The notes under the pieces are model-generated. The model ran no database searches and was not told the DNA's origin. It was given only the letters and a program-made list of their open reading frames with translations. From Gloeomargaritales cyanobacterium VI4D9 (lineage in GTDB: Bacteria > Cyanobacteriota > Cyanobacteriia > Gloeomargaritales > Gloeomargaritaceae): a DNA stretch of 64,000 nt. How positions within the stretch are numbered: position 1 is the first letter of the stretch; every line of letters begins with the position of its first letter. Below, piece by piece: positions 25,826-34,602 of the stretch. A program made the position numbers and the translations under genes. The DNA lies in contig OV696605.1 of the NCBI GenBank assembly GCA_927797885.1, positions 2,269,157-2,333,156 of the forward strand, in the 5' to 3' direction.

Positions 25826-27868
25826 TCACGAACCCCGACTGGGTGGAATCAACCGGCTAGTCACTTGGGCTTTGGATAACTCCCGTACCAACCGTTGCGC
25901 CTGATGCCGATAGATGGGTTCCGGCAGGGTACTGGGCAATTGCTCCATGAGTTGGCGGCACAGTTTCAGGTCAAATCCCGTCACCTGGGCAATCACATTC
26001 CCCCCATAAAAAATAGCATCTTTATTGAGAGCTTTTTGCACTTGCACCTGGTAGCGGGGGGGTAGCCGTTCCCCCAGTTCCACCCGTTGCAACCCCCGAC
26101 TCGTCGCCAGCACCACCAGTTTATCCCCCGGATGCAGGCGCAAATCGTCCGAGGGCATGGTTTTACTCTCTTGCTCGGCGGCGGCATGGTAATACACCGG
26201 CACGACCCCGTAGCCATAGCTCACCTGCGCCAAAATCAGCCCGTTGAGGGTGTCCCCCGCCTCAATCTCGTATTCCACCACCAGAATGGTGCGCCCATCC
26301 AAACGAAACAAACCCAGGATATTTTCCCCAAAGGCGGCGGCGGCAAAGGCTTCGGCGGCAATTTCATTAGCACATAGGACTTGGGCAAAGGGGAATAACC
26401 GGCGCACATTTTCGCTAAAGGTGGGGTCAAAGGTACGGATCACCACCTGGCTCTGGGGATTGATGCCCCGGGTCATCAGGGCAATTTCCAGGTTTTCCAA
26501 CTCATCATCGGTGACGGTGACGATGCTTTTGGCGGTGGTCAGATTCACCTTGGGCAAGAGGGTTGCCGTAGCACCACTGAAAATGGGCACCTGGGGCAAG
26601 ACTTCACTGCCCACGTCCATCGAGGTGATCACCGCCAAAGGTTGGCGAAATTCTTGCAATAAATTGGCAACTTGGCGACCGACTCGCCCCAGCCCCACCA
26701 TCACCACATGACCTTGGGCAGGCACCGGCGGACGGCGTTGCAAAAATTGGAATTGGGTGGCGAGCAATTTTTCCGTCAGTAGGGCGTAAATCACCCCGGT
26801 AAAGGCGATCCCCGTTAAGGTTAACCCCAAACTCAACAGCCGCAACCACCAAGGCACGGGCAATTCAAACCGTTCCAACCCGCCAAACACATCCCCATAC
26901 CCGCCTAGAAGCAGGATCATTGTCGTGTAAAACGTGTCCGGGAAATTCAACTCCGGGTAATACAGGTCGTACAGCAGGGTGCCGGTGAGCAGCAAAACCA
27001 ACATTAACCCCGCCACCACCAATGCCACCCGATGGGTTCCCCCTTTTTCCCACCATTCGCCCAACCGTTCCCGCCAATGCCCCCAGCGGAGCCATTTTTG
27101 CCAGTCCCACCCCTGCCGCTTGGGAGTAACCGGGGCGGACGTGGCTACCGGACTAAAACTGCTTGAGGACTGCAATTCCACCGTCACCAGCGTGTCCCCC
27201 GGATAGGCGAGGATTTCCGGGTCCCAACGAAACAGGTACAATTCCTCGGACAAAGCAGGGCGGGTGGTGGATTGGTACGCCAACACCTTGCGACTGCGGC
27301 TGTAAAGTTCATACAAGCGCCGGGAATTCGCCCAGGGGTTCTGCGGGGAAATCACTCGCCGATGCACCTGAAATAGCTGTTCTTCCACTCGAAAAAAACC
27401 AATAATTTCTTCTCCCAATGCCGCCAAAGTAAAGGGCACCGCTGAAAGTTGGGTTGGCTCATAGGCGACAAAATTATGCAATTCCTGACCCAATAATTCC
27501 GTCAGATTTTGCTTCGCCGAACGCACCACCAACCGTACATTTGGGTTCAGCAACCGAGCCGCAAACGCAATTTGGATATTCACCCGCTCATTTTCCGTCA
27601 CCGCCAACACCGCCCGGGCGTGCGCCACCCCTGCCTGTTCTAAAACCTCCGTTTTGCGGGCATCATCCTCAATCAATTCATCCAGCAGGGCATCCAACTG
27701 CCCCACTTCCCAATGTTTCGGGCGATTCAGGTCAATGCCCGTCACCCGGATACCAAAATTTTTCAGATTGACGACACAATACTGCCCCAAACTTCCCAAC
27801 CCACAGATAATACAAGCATCGGGAGCCGCCGTAGTTTCCGGGGTAAAAACGATCCGGGAAACGGTCAT
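25826..27868 (-). CDS. K+ channel-like protein with two RCK/TrkA domains
   Basis: 680 residues. An N-terminal RCK domain with GLGSLGQYCVVNL (NAD-binding) is followed by membrane helices at about 281-300 and 345-372 around a pore-like segment TTMILLLGGYGDVFGG, where GYGD resembles the K+ selectivity filter. A second RCK domain starts with HVVMVGLGRVGRQVANLL, and the rest includes TrkA-C-like parts. Such RCK-pore-RCK proteins are ligand-gated K+ conductances. The gene is convergent with the IS1 element and stands alone. Confidence 0.82.
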   Translation of the reverse strand: MTVSRIVFTPETTAAPDACIICGLGSLGQYCVVNLKNFGIRVTGIDLNRPKHWEVGQLDALLDELIEDDARKTEVLEQAGVAHARAVLAVTENERVNIQIAFAARLLNPNVRLVVRSAKQNLTELLGQELHNFVAYEPTQLSAVPFTLAALGEEIIGFFRVEEQLFQVHRRVISPQNPWANSRRLYELYSRSRKVLAYQSTTRPALSEELYLFRWDPEILAYPGDTLVTVELQSSSSFSPVATSAPVTPKRQGWDWQKWLRWGHWRERLGEWWEKGGTHRVALVVAGLMLVLLLTGTLLYDLYYPELNFPDTFYTTMILLLGGYGDVFGGLERFELPVPWWLRLLSLGLTLTGIAFTGVIYALLTEKLLATQFQFLQRRPPVPAQGHVVMVGLGRVGRQVANLLQEFRQPLAVITSMDVGSEVLPQVPIFSGATATLLPKVNLTTAKSIVTVTDDELENLEIALMTRGINPQSQVVIRTFDPTFSENVRRLFPFAQVLCANEIAAEAFAAAAFGENILGLFRLDGRTILVVEYEIEAGDTLNGLILAQVSYGYGVVPVYYHAAAEQESKTMPSDDLRLHPGDKLVVLATSRGLQRVELGERLPPRYQVQVQKALNKDAIFYGGNVIAQVTGFDLKLCRQLMEQLPSTLPEPIYRHQAQRLVRELSKAQVTSRLIPPSRGS

Positions 27869-27999
27869 AACCGGGTGAGGGAAATAGGTATGGTACGGAC
27901 TGCCTCTAGTTTAGCCCCCAAGTCGGTATTCGGGAAGGAACGGAGTAAAAACGGGGCTATGCCCTGGAACCCTTGATTTTTTAAAAATTTTTAAATATA

Positions 28000-28178
28000 A
28001 AACAGGGGATATGGCAAGTCCCAAGCAAGCCAGTGAGACATGGTTCTCTGTTTTACGGCCAGAAGTTCTACATTAGCTTGACCCACCCCAACCAATAGGA
28101 TTGCGCTGATAGCAAAGCGTGGCGTAGCCATATCTGGGCTTGGCGACATTGGCAATTTGCTACCCCAGTTGTTTGTTT
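28000..28178. other. intergenic DNA before IS5 copy 1
   Basis: Between the RCK/K+ channel gene start (27868) and 28179 there is no supported gene. It contains GGCGTAGCCATATC-type fragments related to family 6 and a GGGGCTATGCCC piece like the family-5 core. It is old repeat debris. Confidence 0.4.
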
Positions 28179-28209
28179 TATAGTCATTCTGTGAATGCGA
28201 CACTTTTTA
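28179..28209. mobile_element. MITE family 4, fragment cut by IS5-type element
   Basis: TATAGTCATTCTGTGAATGC matches the right end of the family-4 MITE at 17954 read in reverse. It stops at the junction with the IS5-family element at 28210. Confidence 0.5.
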
Positions 28210-28279
28210 GGGCACCTCTATTAATTGATTTTGGGAGGGATTTGTGAGATAATTAGTATTAACGACGTGGAGAGGGAAA

Positions 28280-29495
28280 ATGGGTCAAAAAGCAGAAGTG
28301 TTGAATCTTAAGATTTTGAGGGTTTGTGCCAAAATGTGCATCTAACCTGATGATACAAAACATTGTCATTTAGGGGCTAGATTCTCATTTATAACAAAAA
28401 ATTTTCTCATTAAGTGTTTTGCCTGGCTCGAATTTATGAACTTTTGTTGCAGGGTTCAACACTACTGGTCAAAAAGGATTTTGGGATGAGCAAGAGCGGC
28501 GGGAAAAACTCAATCAGAAAAAGCCCATGCTGAAGTGGCTCAATGAAAATATTAACTGGGAAGATTTCCGACCCATATTAGAAACCATATATGACAAGGA
28601 AAGAAAGAGTAATGCGGGTCGAAAACCCACCGACGTCATTGTGATGTTTAAATTGTTGATTCTCCAACAAATGTATGCCCTTAGTGACGATGAACTCGAG
28701 TTTCAAGTGAATGACCGTATCTCGTTCATGGAATTCCTAGGATTGGGTATCGAAGACGCTATCCCTGATGCCAAAACGGTCTGGCTATTTCGGGATAATC
28801 TCGCCAAGCACGATCTAGTCAAAGAAGTATTTGCTCACTTTGATAATTACCTGAGAGAAAAAGGATATATTGTCGAAGTTGGTCAGATTGTGGATGCCAC
28901 TCTCATTCCCGTGCCAGTCCAACGAAATACTCGGCAAGAAAATCAAGAAGTAAAGGAAGGGAAAATTCCTAAGCAATGGGAGGAAAAACCCCAGGTTTTA
29001 CGGCAAAAGGATAGAGATGCCCGTTGGGTAAAGAAAAATGGTGTCAGCTATTTTGGCTATAAAAATCATATCAGTGTGGATGTAAAATATGGTTTTGTGC
29101 GTCATTATGTGGTCACGGATGCCTCCGTGCATGACTCACAAGTATTCAGTCAACTGGTGGATATTGATGGGTCGGAAATCTGGGGAGATAGTGCCTATCA
29201 CAGCACGGATTTAGAATGGACGTTAGCCAGGATTGGATTTACCAGTCACATCCATGAAAAAGGCTACCGAAATCAGCCCCTAACCGCAGAGCAAAATGAA
29301 AAGAATCGCATCAAATCTAAAGTGAGAGCCAAGGTGGAACACGTATTTGGTCAGTGGGTGATGTGTCTTGGGGGTAAATTCATGCGTCTGATTGGTAAAA
29401 CCAGAGTAGAAGCGGCAATTGGTTTGAAAAATTTGGCTTATAATTTCCGCCGTTATGCGTTTTGGGAGCGGCAGTCCCTGGCCGATAATCTGTGA
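28280..29495 (+). pseudogene. IS5-family transposase, copy 1, start split by MITE
   Basis: The intact copy starts MGQKGFWDEQERREKLNQKK; here the family-3 MITE sits after the third codon, so translation from the native ATG (28280) runs into the MITE. An internal ATG at 28527 still opens 322 residues identical to copy 2. With the N-terminus removed it is probably inactive, though it may be rescued in trans by copy 2. Confidence 0.75.
28293..28467. mobile_element. MITE family 3 (copy 2) inside IS5 transposase
   Basis: 175 bp with ends CAGAAGTGTTGAA and CAGTAGTGTTGAA. Flanked by a perfect 9 bp target duplication GTCAAAAAG (28284-28292 and 28468-28476); the empty site is preserved in the intact IS copy at 31171, which reads GTCAAAAAG once. 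Confidence 0.93.
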
Positions 29496-29998
29496 GTTTT
29501 GACCCCCTACTAAGTCTCTTTTCAATCATATCTACAGCAATCTATAAAACCCAGTCATCTTAGTACAAAAAAGTACTGAGCAATGCTATGCTGTTTTTGT
29601 GTTTCGTTCTCATATTTTGAATAAATAGAGGTGCCCTTTAGTTGTGGAAGTTAAAAAACGGGATTCTTCACTTCATAAAGTATCTGATACAGATTTTATC
29701 AGTCAGTGCTATCAGAATCAATATTATAGACAAGCTGTAGGTACACCTCTTTGCCAAAATACTGGTAATAATGGGATTATTCAATACCTAAGTATAGATA
29801 AAGTACAGCCCGAAAAATTAGCAACCTATGGATTGGTTATCAATCCAGATTTTTATCAGTTTTGGCAGAGACATGATGGTCTCATTTTCCCTTTGGGTGA
29901 GATTCAAAGGTTCAAAGCAAACCAAAAAACTATTAACGCTTTTATAACCAATCTCAAATCGAAATTGGAATCTCCCCAAAAAGGGTTGTTTTTCTTAA

Positions 29999-31241
29999 GG
30001 GCACCTCTATTTATTCAAAATATGAGAACGAAACACAAAAACAGCATAGCATTGCTCAGTACTTTTTTGTACTAAGATGACTGGGTTTTATAGATTGCTG
30101 TAGATATGATTGAAAAGAGACTTAGTAGGGGGTCAAAACTCACAGATTATCGGCCAGGGACTGCCGCTCCCAAAACGCATAACGGCGGAAATTATAAGCC
30201 AAATTTTTCAAACCAATTGCCGCTTCTACTCTGGTTTTACCAATCAGACGCATGAATTTACCCCCAAGACACATCACCCACTGACCAAATACGTGTTCCA
30301 CCTTGGCTCTCACTTTAGATTTGATGCGATTCTTTTCATTTTGCTCTGCGGTTAGGGGCTGATTTCGGTAGCCTTTTTCATGGATGTGACTGGTAAATCC
30401 AATCCTGGCTAACGTCCATTCTAAATCCGTGCTGTGATAGGCACTATCTCCCCAGATTTCCGACCCATCAATATCCACCAGTTGACTGAATACTTGTGAG
30501 TCATGCACGGAGGCATCCGTGACCACATAATGACGCACAAAACCATATTTTACATCCACACTGATATGATTTTTATAGCCAAAATAGCTGACACCATTTT
30601 TCTTTACCCAACGGGCATCTCTATCCTTTTGCCGTAAAACCTGGGGTTTTTCCTCCCATTGCTTAGGAATTTTCCCTTCCTTTACTTCTTGATTTTCTTG
30701 CCGAGTATTTCGTTGGACTGGCACGGGAATGAGAGTGGCATCCACAATCTGACCAACTTCGACAATATATCCTTTTTCTCTCAGGTAATTATCAAAGTGA
30801 GCAAATACTTCTTTGACTAGATCGTGCTTGGCGAGATTATCCCGAAATAGCCAGACCGTTTTGGCATCAGGGATAGCGTCTTCGATACCCAATCCTAGGA
30901 ATTCCATGAACGAGATACGGTCATTCACTTGAAACTCGAGTTCATCGTCACTAAGGGCATACATTTGTTGGAGAATCAACAATTTAAACATCACAATGAC
31001 GTCGGTGGGTTTTCGACCCGCATTACTCTTTCTTTCCTTGTCATATATGGTTTCTAATATGGGTCGGAAATCTTCCCAGTTAATATTTTCATTGAGCCAC
31101 TTCAGCATGGGCTTTTTCTGATTGAGTTTTTCCCGCCGCTCTTGCTCATCCCAAAATCCTTTTTGACCCATTTTCCCTCTCCACGTCGTTAATACTAATT
31201 ATCTCACAAATCCCTCCCAAAATCAATTAATAGAGGTGCCC
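29999..31241 (-). mobile_element. IS5-family element, copy 2 (intact)
   Basis: 1243 bp, ends GGGCACCTCT on both sides, with TTAA duplicated at 29995-29998 and 31242-31245. The empty site TTCTTAATTTGG is preserved in module copy 1, which proves the boundaries. A 4 bp NTAN-type target fits the IS5 subgroup. Its ends match the family-1 MITEs. Confidence 0.93.
30140..31171 (-). CDS. IS5-family transposase, intact
   Basis: 343 residues. N-terminal DUF772-like part (MLKWLNENINWEDFRPILET; LSDDELEFQVNDRISFMEFL) and DDE catalytic core: VGQIVDATLIPVPVQ (first Asp), EIWGDSAYHSTDLEW (second Asp) and the last acidic residue in VRAKVEHVFGQWVMCLGG. It is identical to copy 1 over 322 residues, which indicates a very recent duplication. 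Confidence 0.92.
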   Translation of the reverse strand: MGQKGFWDEQERREKLNQKKPMLKWLNENINWEDFRPILETIYDKERKSNAGRKPTDVIVMFKLLILQQMYALSDDELEFQVNDRISFMEFLGLGIEDAIPDAKTVWLFRDNLAKHDLVKEVFAHFDNYLREKGYIVEVGQIVDATLIPVPVQRNTRQENQEVKEGKIPKQWEEKPQVLRQKDRDARWVKKNGVSYFGYKNHISVDVKYGFVRHYVVTDASVHDSQVFSQLVDIDGSEIWGDSAYHSTDLEWTLARIGFTSHIHEKGYRNQPLTAEQNEKNRIKSKVRAKVEHVFGQWVMCLGGKFMRLIGKTRVEAAIGLKNLAYNFRRYAFWERQSLADNL

Positions 31242-31679
31242 TTAATTTGGAACCAAAAAGGTGGCGTAGCCAAAACAACCAATAACATCAACATCGGTGC
31301 AGAATTAGCAAAAAGGGGCAAAAATGTACTACTGATTGACCTAGACGCTCAGGGGGACTTAACCAGAGGTTTAGGGCTGAATCATCAAGATATAAATTGG
31401 TTAGAAGATATTTTTAACGAAATCTCTTTACAGAAGCCGCCTCACGAAATATCACAAACTCTCAGAGATAGTATTCAGAAGAAAACTTTTCAGATTAGTG
31501 GTAGCACTCAAACCTATTCCATTTCTCTTTTATCTCATGAACCGAATAAACTCAAGAATTTTATCAATCAAGGTCATACCAATTTTAGCAATCCTCGTGA
31601 ATTAATGTTTCGAGTATTTAGCATCCTGCGTGAATATTATGATTACATCCTGGTTGACCTCCCAGCCGAATTTAATATA

Positions 31680-31800
31680 GGGTACCTCTGTTAATTCATA
31701 GCTATTGAGAATGACCCCTGCGTTATTGATAATTGCCAACGAGAGAATGGGGCTTCCGAGCCTGTTATGTAAGTACAAAAATCAATAAATAGAGGTTCCC
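31680..31800. mobile_element. MITE family 1, insertion in ParA copy 2
   Basis: 121 bp, ends GGGTACCTCTGTTAATT and, complemented, GGGAACCTCTATTTATT, with TATA duplicated at 31676-31679 and 31801-31804. The uninterrupted site is seen in the intact gene copy (mirror of 22935-22950), so the insertion is recent in this copy only. Confidence 0.88.
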
Positions 31801-32200
31801 TATAATTATTCAATGGCTACTAACCATTTGTGATGCCACTTTAACCCCCGTTGATTATGGGGAATCATCTTTAGCACACGCTAAGGGAGTAAATCGTGCG
31901 ATTGCCCAATTACAATCTAAACGTTTTGGATTGCCCTTGAACTTAGGTATCCTATTTACTAAAGCAGTAACTGGTAGCGGTCATACACGGATAAAAAACC
32001 ACATTAATCAGATCACAACTACCTATAATCTTTGTCCTTGCAAAAATGAAATTTTTAACCACGACTCAATTGCGATTGCTAGTATTAGGAACTGTCCCGT
32101 TGTTTCTGATCCAAAATGTTCAGGAGCTAAATACTATATAGACCTGGTAGATGAAATTTTATTTACTCCTCGACCTATCATTTACCCCCCTCTTTGAACT

Positions 32201-32608
32201 ATGGAACCTCATCTCAAAAAGATACCAACCCACCTGATTAAAGGAACCTCTAAGGGTAAACCAGCCCAGGTCAAAGCCTTGTCTGAGATCATGCAAAAGA
32301 CGGGGAAAAACTTACACCCTCTCATTATTATTGAAGTGAAAGAGAATGAATACCAAGTCATTGCCCATGATTTAATTTGGCAAGCAACTAAAGCCGCAAA
32401 ACTTGACTTTACTTGGTGTTTGATTGTTTCATCATCAGAAAAAAACCAGATTTTGATGGAATTAGGCGAAAAAACCTCTATCATTGATCCAGGGATTACT
32501 GACTTAAATTCGCTATCAGTGGCACAACTCAAGGAATTAGCGAAATCCCAGGGTATCAAAGGCTATTCAAAACTGAAGAGGGCAGAGTTATTACAACTTT
32601 TGTCATAA
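32201..32608 (+). CDS. SAP/Rho-N-like partner protein, copy 2
   Basis: 135 residues, almost identical to 22136-22543 (a few substitutions such as GTSKGK for GTAKGK and NSLS for DSLS). The frame is intact although its ParA partner upstream is broken, so either selection still holds it or the damage is young. Same C-terminal helix-loop-helix (LKELAKSQGIKGYSKLKRAE). Confidence 0.65.
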   Translation: MEPHLKKIPTHLIKGTSKGKPAQVKALSEIMQKTGKNLHPLIIIEVKENEYQVIAHDLIWQATKAAKLDFTWCLIVSSSEKNQILMELGEKTSIIDPGITDLNSLSVAQLKELAKSQGIKGYSKLKRAELLQLLS

Positions 32609-32633
32609 AATTTACAACTTTTCTAATTCTTAA

Positions 32634-32754
32634 GGGAACCTCTATTTATTGATTTTTGTACTTACATAACAGGCTCGGAAGCCCCATTCTTTCGTTGGCA
32701 ATTATCAATAACGCAGGGGTCATTCTCAATAACCATGAATTAACAGAGGTACCC
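32634..32754. mobile_element. MITE family 1 (copy beside module 2)
   Basis: About 121 bp, opposite orientation, starting GGGAACCTCTATTTATT after TTAA and ending AGAGGTACCC. It sits at the same place, relative to the partner gene, as the MITE at 21990-22110. Confidence 0.75.
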
Positions 32755-32763
32755 ATCATTATT

Positions 32764-32880
32764 TATAGTAATTTCAAACAGGTTTGCGACATTCGCTTTT
32801 ACCTACAAACCCTGTCCTAGAAGGGGATACGGTGATTACCAGTGCCTCAAAGTGTTGCATTTTCTTGTGAAACGACTATA
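32764..32880. mobile_element. MITE family 4 (complete, diverged copy)
   Basis: About 117 bp, ends TATAGTAATTTCAAACAGG and, complemented, TATAGTCGTTTCACAAG, with TA at both edges. Matches 17841-17954. Confidence 0.65.
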
Positions 32881-32974
32881 CTTGGGACTCTCCTCTTTTT
32901 TGAGCATTAAAAAGGTAGCACTACCAGATTACTTAGAACCAAAACGGGGCTACGCCCTGCAACCCTTGATTTTC

Positions 32975-33099
32975 TATAGCTAGGTAGGTTAAGGTTGTCG
33001 CCTTAAGATTCATGGCTACGCCACGCTTCGCTATGGGAAACCAATGTGGGGCTACGCCCAGCGACCCATATCATGTCAACCTTTGTATGCTTAGCTATA
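32975..33099. mobile_element. MITE-like repeat, family 6 (copy 2)
   Basis: About 125 bp, nearly identical to 87-210, bounded by TATAGCTAGGTAGGTTAAGG and TTAGCTATA. No open frame. Confidence 0.65.
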
Positions 33100-33160
33100 A
33101 GTATAAAATCTTACTCATAATTCAAATGTGATTACTGCAGAAATCTTCTATGGTGGCAAC

Positions 33161-33261
33161 TATAGCAATCCTAAATGAGAATGGAACAGGGGTCGCAGGG
33201 GCACCGCCCCCGTCCTTGGTTCTGGGAAATTTTTGTTGGTTAATCAAATAGGATTGCTATA
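33161..33261. mobile_element. MITE family 5 (copy 2), supplies a stop codon
   Basis: About 101 bp with perfect 13 bp ends TATAGCAATCCTA and TAGGATTGCTATA. The right end encodes the last residues (SNPI) and stop of the methyltransferase at 33244-34599. Confidence 0.8.
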
Positions 33262-34599
33262 TGAATTAGATACAATCAATACATAAAGATATTTTTCTAA
33301 CATGAATAGTATCTCTTGCAATTTGATGGTAATTACTTTGGCATCTGTAGGATTTGACGTTGACCAATCCTGGGGGTATAAGTGCAACCATCTATCTTTG
33401 ATTTGAGAGAATCTCATGGGCATTTCCAGTAAAGGCCATAGTACACTTGCGGTCACAAAATCGAGGCTTACTTCCGCTTGAAAAAAACAACTTTGTGCCG
33501 GAGTTTTCAAGAAATGAGAAATGGGGAAAGCCTGTCCCTGTTCTAAGGTACTCCGCCAAGCGGTTTTGACCACATCGGTACAGAGTTGTGGGTGCAAATA
33601 AATCAGAGATTCTTCCCTTAATATCGTTGCTTGTGGCGTGGTGGGATAGCCGCACCAAAAATCCATGAGCCGCTCGTGAGGATGAATTAAATCCCTGAGA
33701 TAATAGCGTTCCCAAGGGGTAGCAATTGCCTCAACAGCCCCAATGATCGCCGGTACATTCTCCGGGTCAGTAAATAATTCCGTTAATCGCCACTTGCGCC
33801 AATAGACCATTTCAATCAATTCCAAACCAGCACACTCTAAATAGTGACTCACGTCCAGGGGCGTAAATCCTTTATCACATTGAAATAGGTAATTCATTAA
33901 AATATATTCCTGACCCCATCGGTCTAAACGATTACCTAAGGCGGGTTGCCAACAGTTTTTTTTGAGATTAACCTCATCCTGCAACTGTTGCATGATCAGG
34001 CGCACCGTATGAATGGCTTGGTCTTCAGGGTTATTTTTTTTTAAGCCGAGCCACTCAAAAAATTCCTGACCCCGATATTGCTCAGCACGCTGGTACTGGT
34101 CGTGAAAATTCACCCGCATAATTCCCTGGGGTTTTAAGACTTGAGCCAGCTTTTGTAACGTTACTTGGGGGTCATCCGATAAATAGATAACTTCGTCGCA
34201 GTTAATATAGTCAAATTGATAGTTCAAACAACCAATTTCCTCAATGGGCAGTACATGAAATTCATAGTTTTTGATTCCATGATAATGCAGACGATGGCGG
34301 GCCAGTTCGATAGATTTTTCAGATAAATCAATCCCCACAATCCGGGCATTAGGATTCGCCAAAGCCAGGGTTAAGGCACCGTAACCCGAACCACATCCCG
34401 CATCCAAAATAATTAAATTATCTTGCGGTGGAAGTCGCTTATATTTCAAATAGTAAGGGGTGATCAGATTGTGAATAAATAAAGATTCTGTTTCATGCTG
34501 GGGGGATTGCTCCAAGGGGAAATAGGGATAGGGTCCAAAGTCAAATTGCTCCTTAATTTTTATAAGATTACTATTGCTGTTGTTTCCGTTGTCAGCCAT
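33244..34599 (-). CDS. class I SAM-dependent methyltransferase, paralog A
   Basis: 451 residues. The SAM-binding motif is LIILDAGCGSGYGALTLALA, followed by acidic VGIDLSEKSIELAR. The N-terminal FDFGPYPYFPLEQSPQHETE and the C-terminal region with HPHERLMDFWCGYP are shared with the next gene, so the two are tandem paralogs. The C-terminal 200 residues are an unassigned domain seen in both. The last five residues come from a MITE. Substrate unknown. Confidence 0.8.
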   Translation of the reverse strand: MADNGNNSNSNLIKIKEQFDFGPYPYFPLEQSPQHETESLFIHNLITPYYLKYKRLPPQDNLIILDAGCGSGYGALTLALANPNARIVGIDLSEKSIELARHRLHYHGIKNYEFHVLPIEEIGCLNYQFDYINCDEVIYLSDDPQVTLQKLAQVLKPQGIMRVNFHDQYQRAEQYRGQEFFEWLGLKKNNPEDQAIHTVRLIMQQLQDEVNLKKNCWQPALGNRLDRWGQEYILMNYLFQCDKGFTPLDVSHYLECAGLELIEMVYWRKWRLTELFTDPENVPAIIGAVEAIATPWERYYLRDLIHPHERLMDFWCGYPTTPQATILREESLIYLHPQLCTDVVKTAWRSTLEQGQAFPISHFLKTPAQSCFFQAEVSLDFVTASVLWPLLEMPMRFSQIKDRWLHLYPQDWSTSNPTDAKVITIKLQEILFMLEKYLYVLIVSNSYSNPI

Positions 34600-34602
34600 G
34601 CC

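Larger units (their letters stand above)
28210..29636 (+). mobile_element. IS5-family element, copy 1 (split by a MITE)
   Basis: Ends GGGCACCTCTATTAATT and, complemented, GGGCACCTCTATTTATT. Flanked by TTTA at 28206-28209 and 29637-29640. Length 1427 bp equals copy 2 (1243 bp) plus the 175 bp MITE and its 9 bp duplication. The left flank is MITE-4 sequence and the right flank is the nuclease-ParA gene, so the two flanks were not originally contiguous. Confidence 0.88.
29641..32197 (+). pseudogene. nuclease-ParA fusion, copy 2, 5'-truncated and twice interrupted
   Basis: Pieces 29641-29998 (VVEVKKRDSSLHKVSDTDF to KKGLFFL), 31242-31679 (WNQKGGVAKTTNNINIGAEL to the Walker B) and 31801-32197 are collinear with the intact copy at 22547-23944. 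They are separated by an IS5-family element and a family-1 MITE. About 70 N-terminal residues, including the PD half of the nuclease motif, are missing. The Walker-B region is altered (ILVDLPAEFN). It cannot make the complete protein. Confidence 0.85.
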
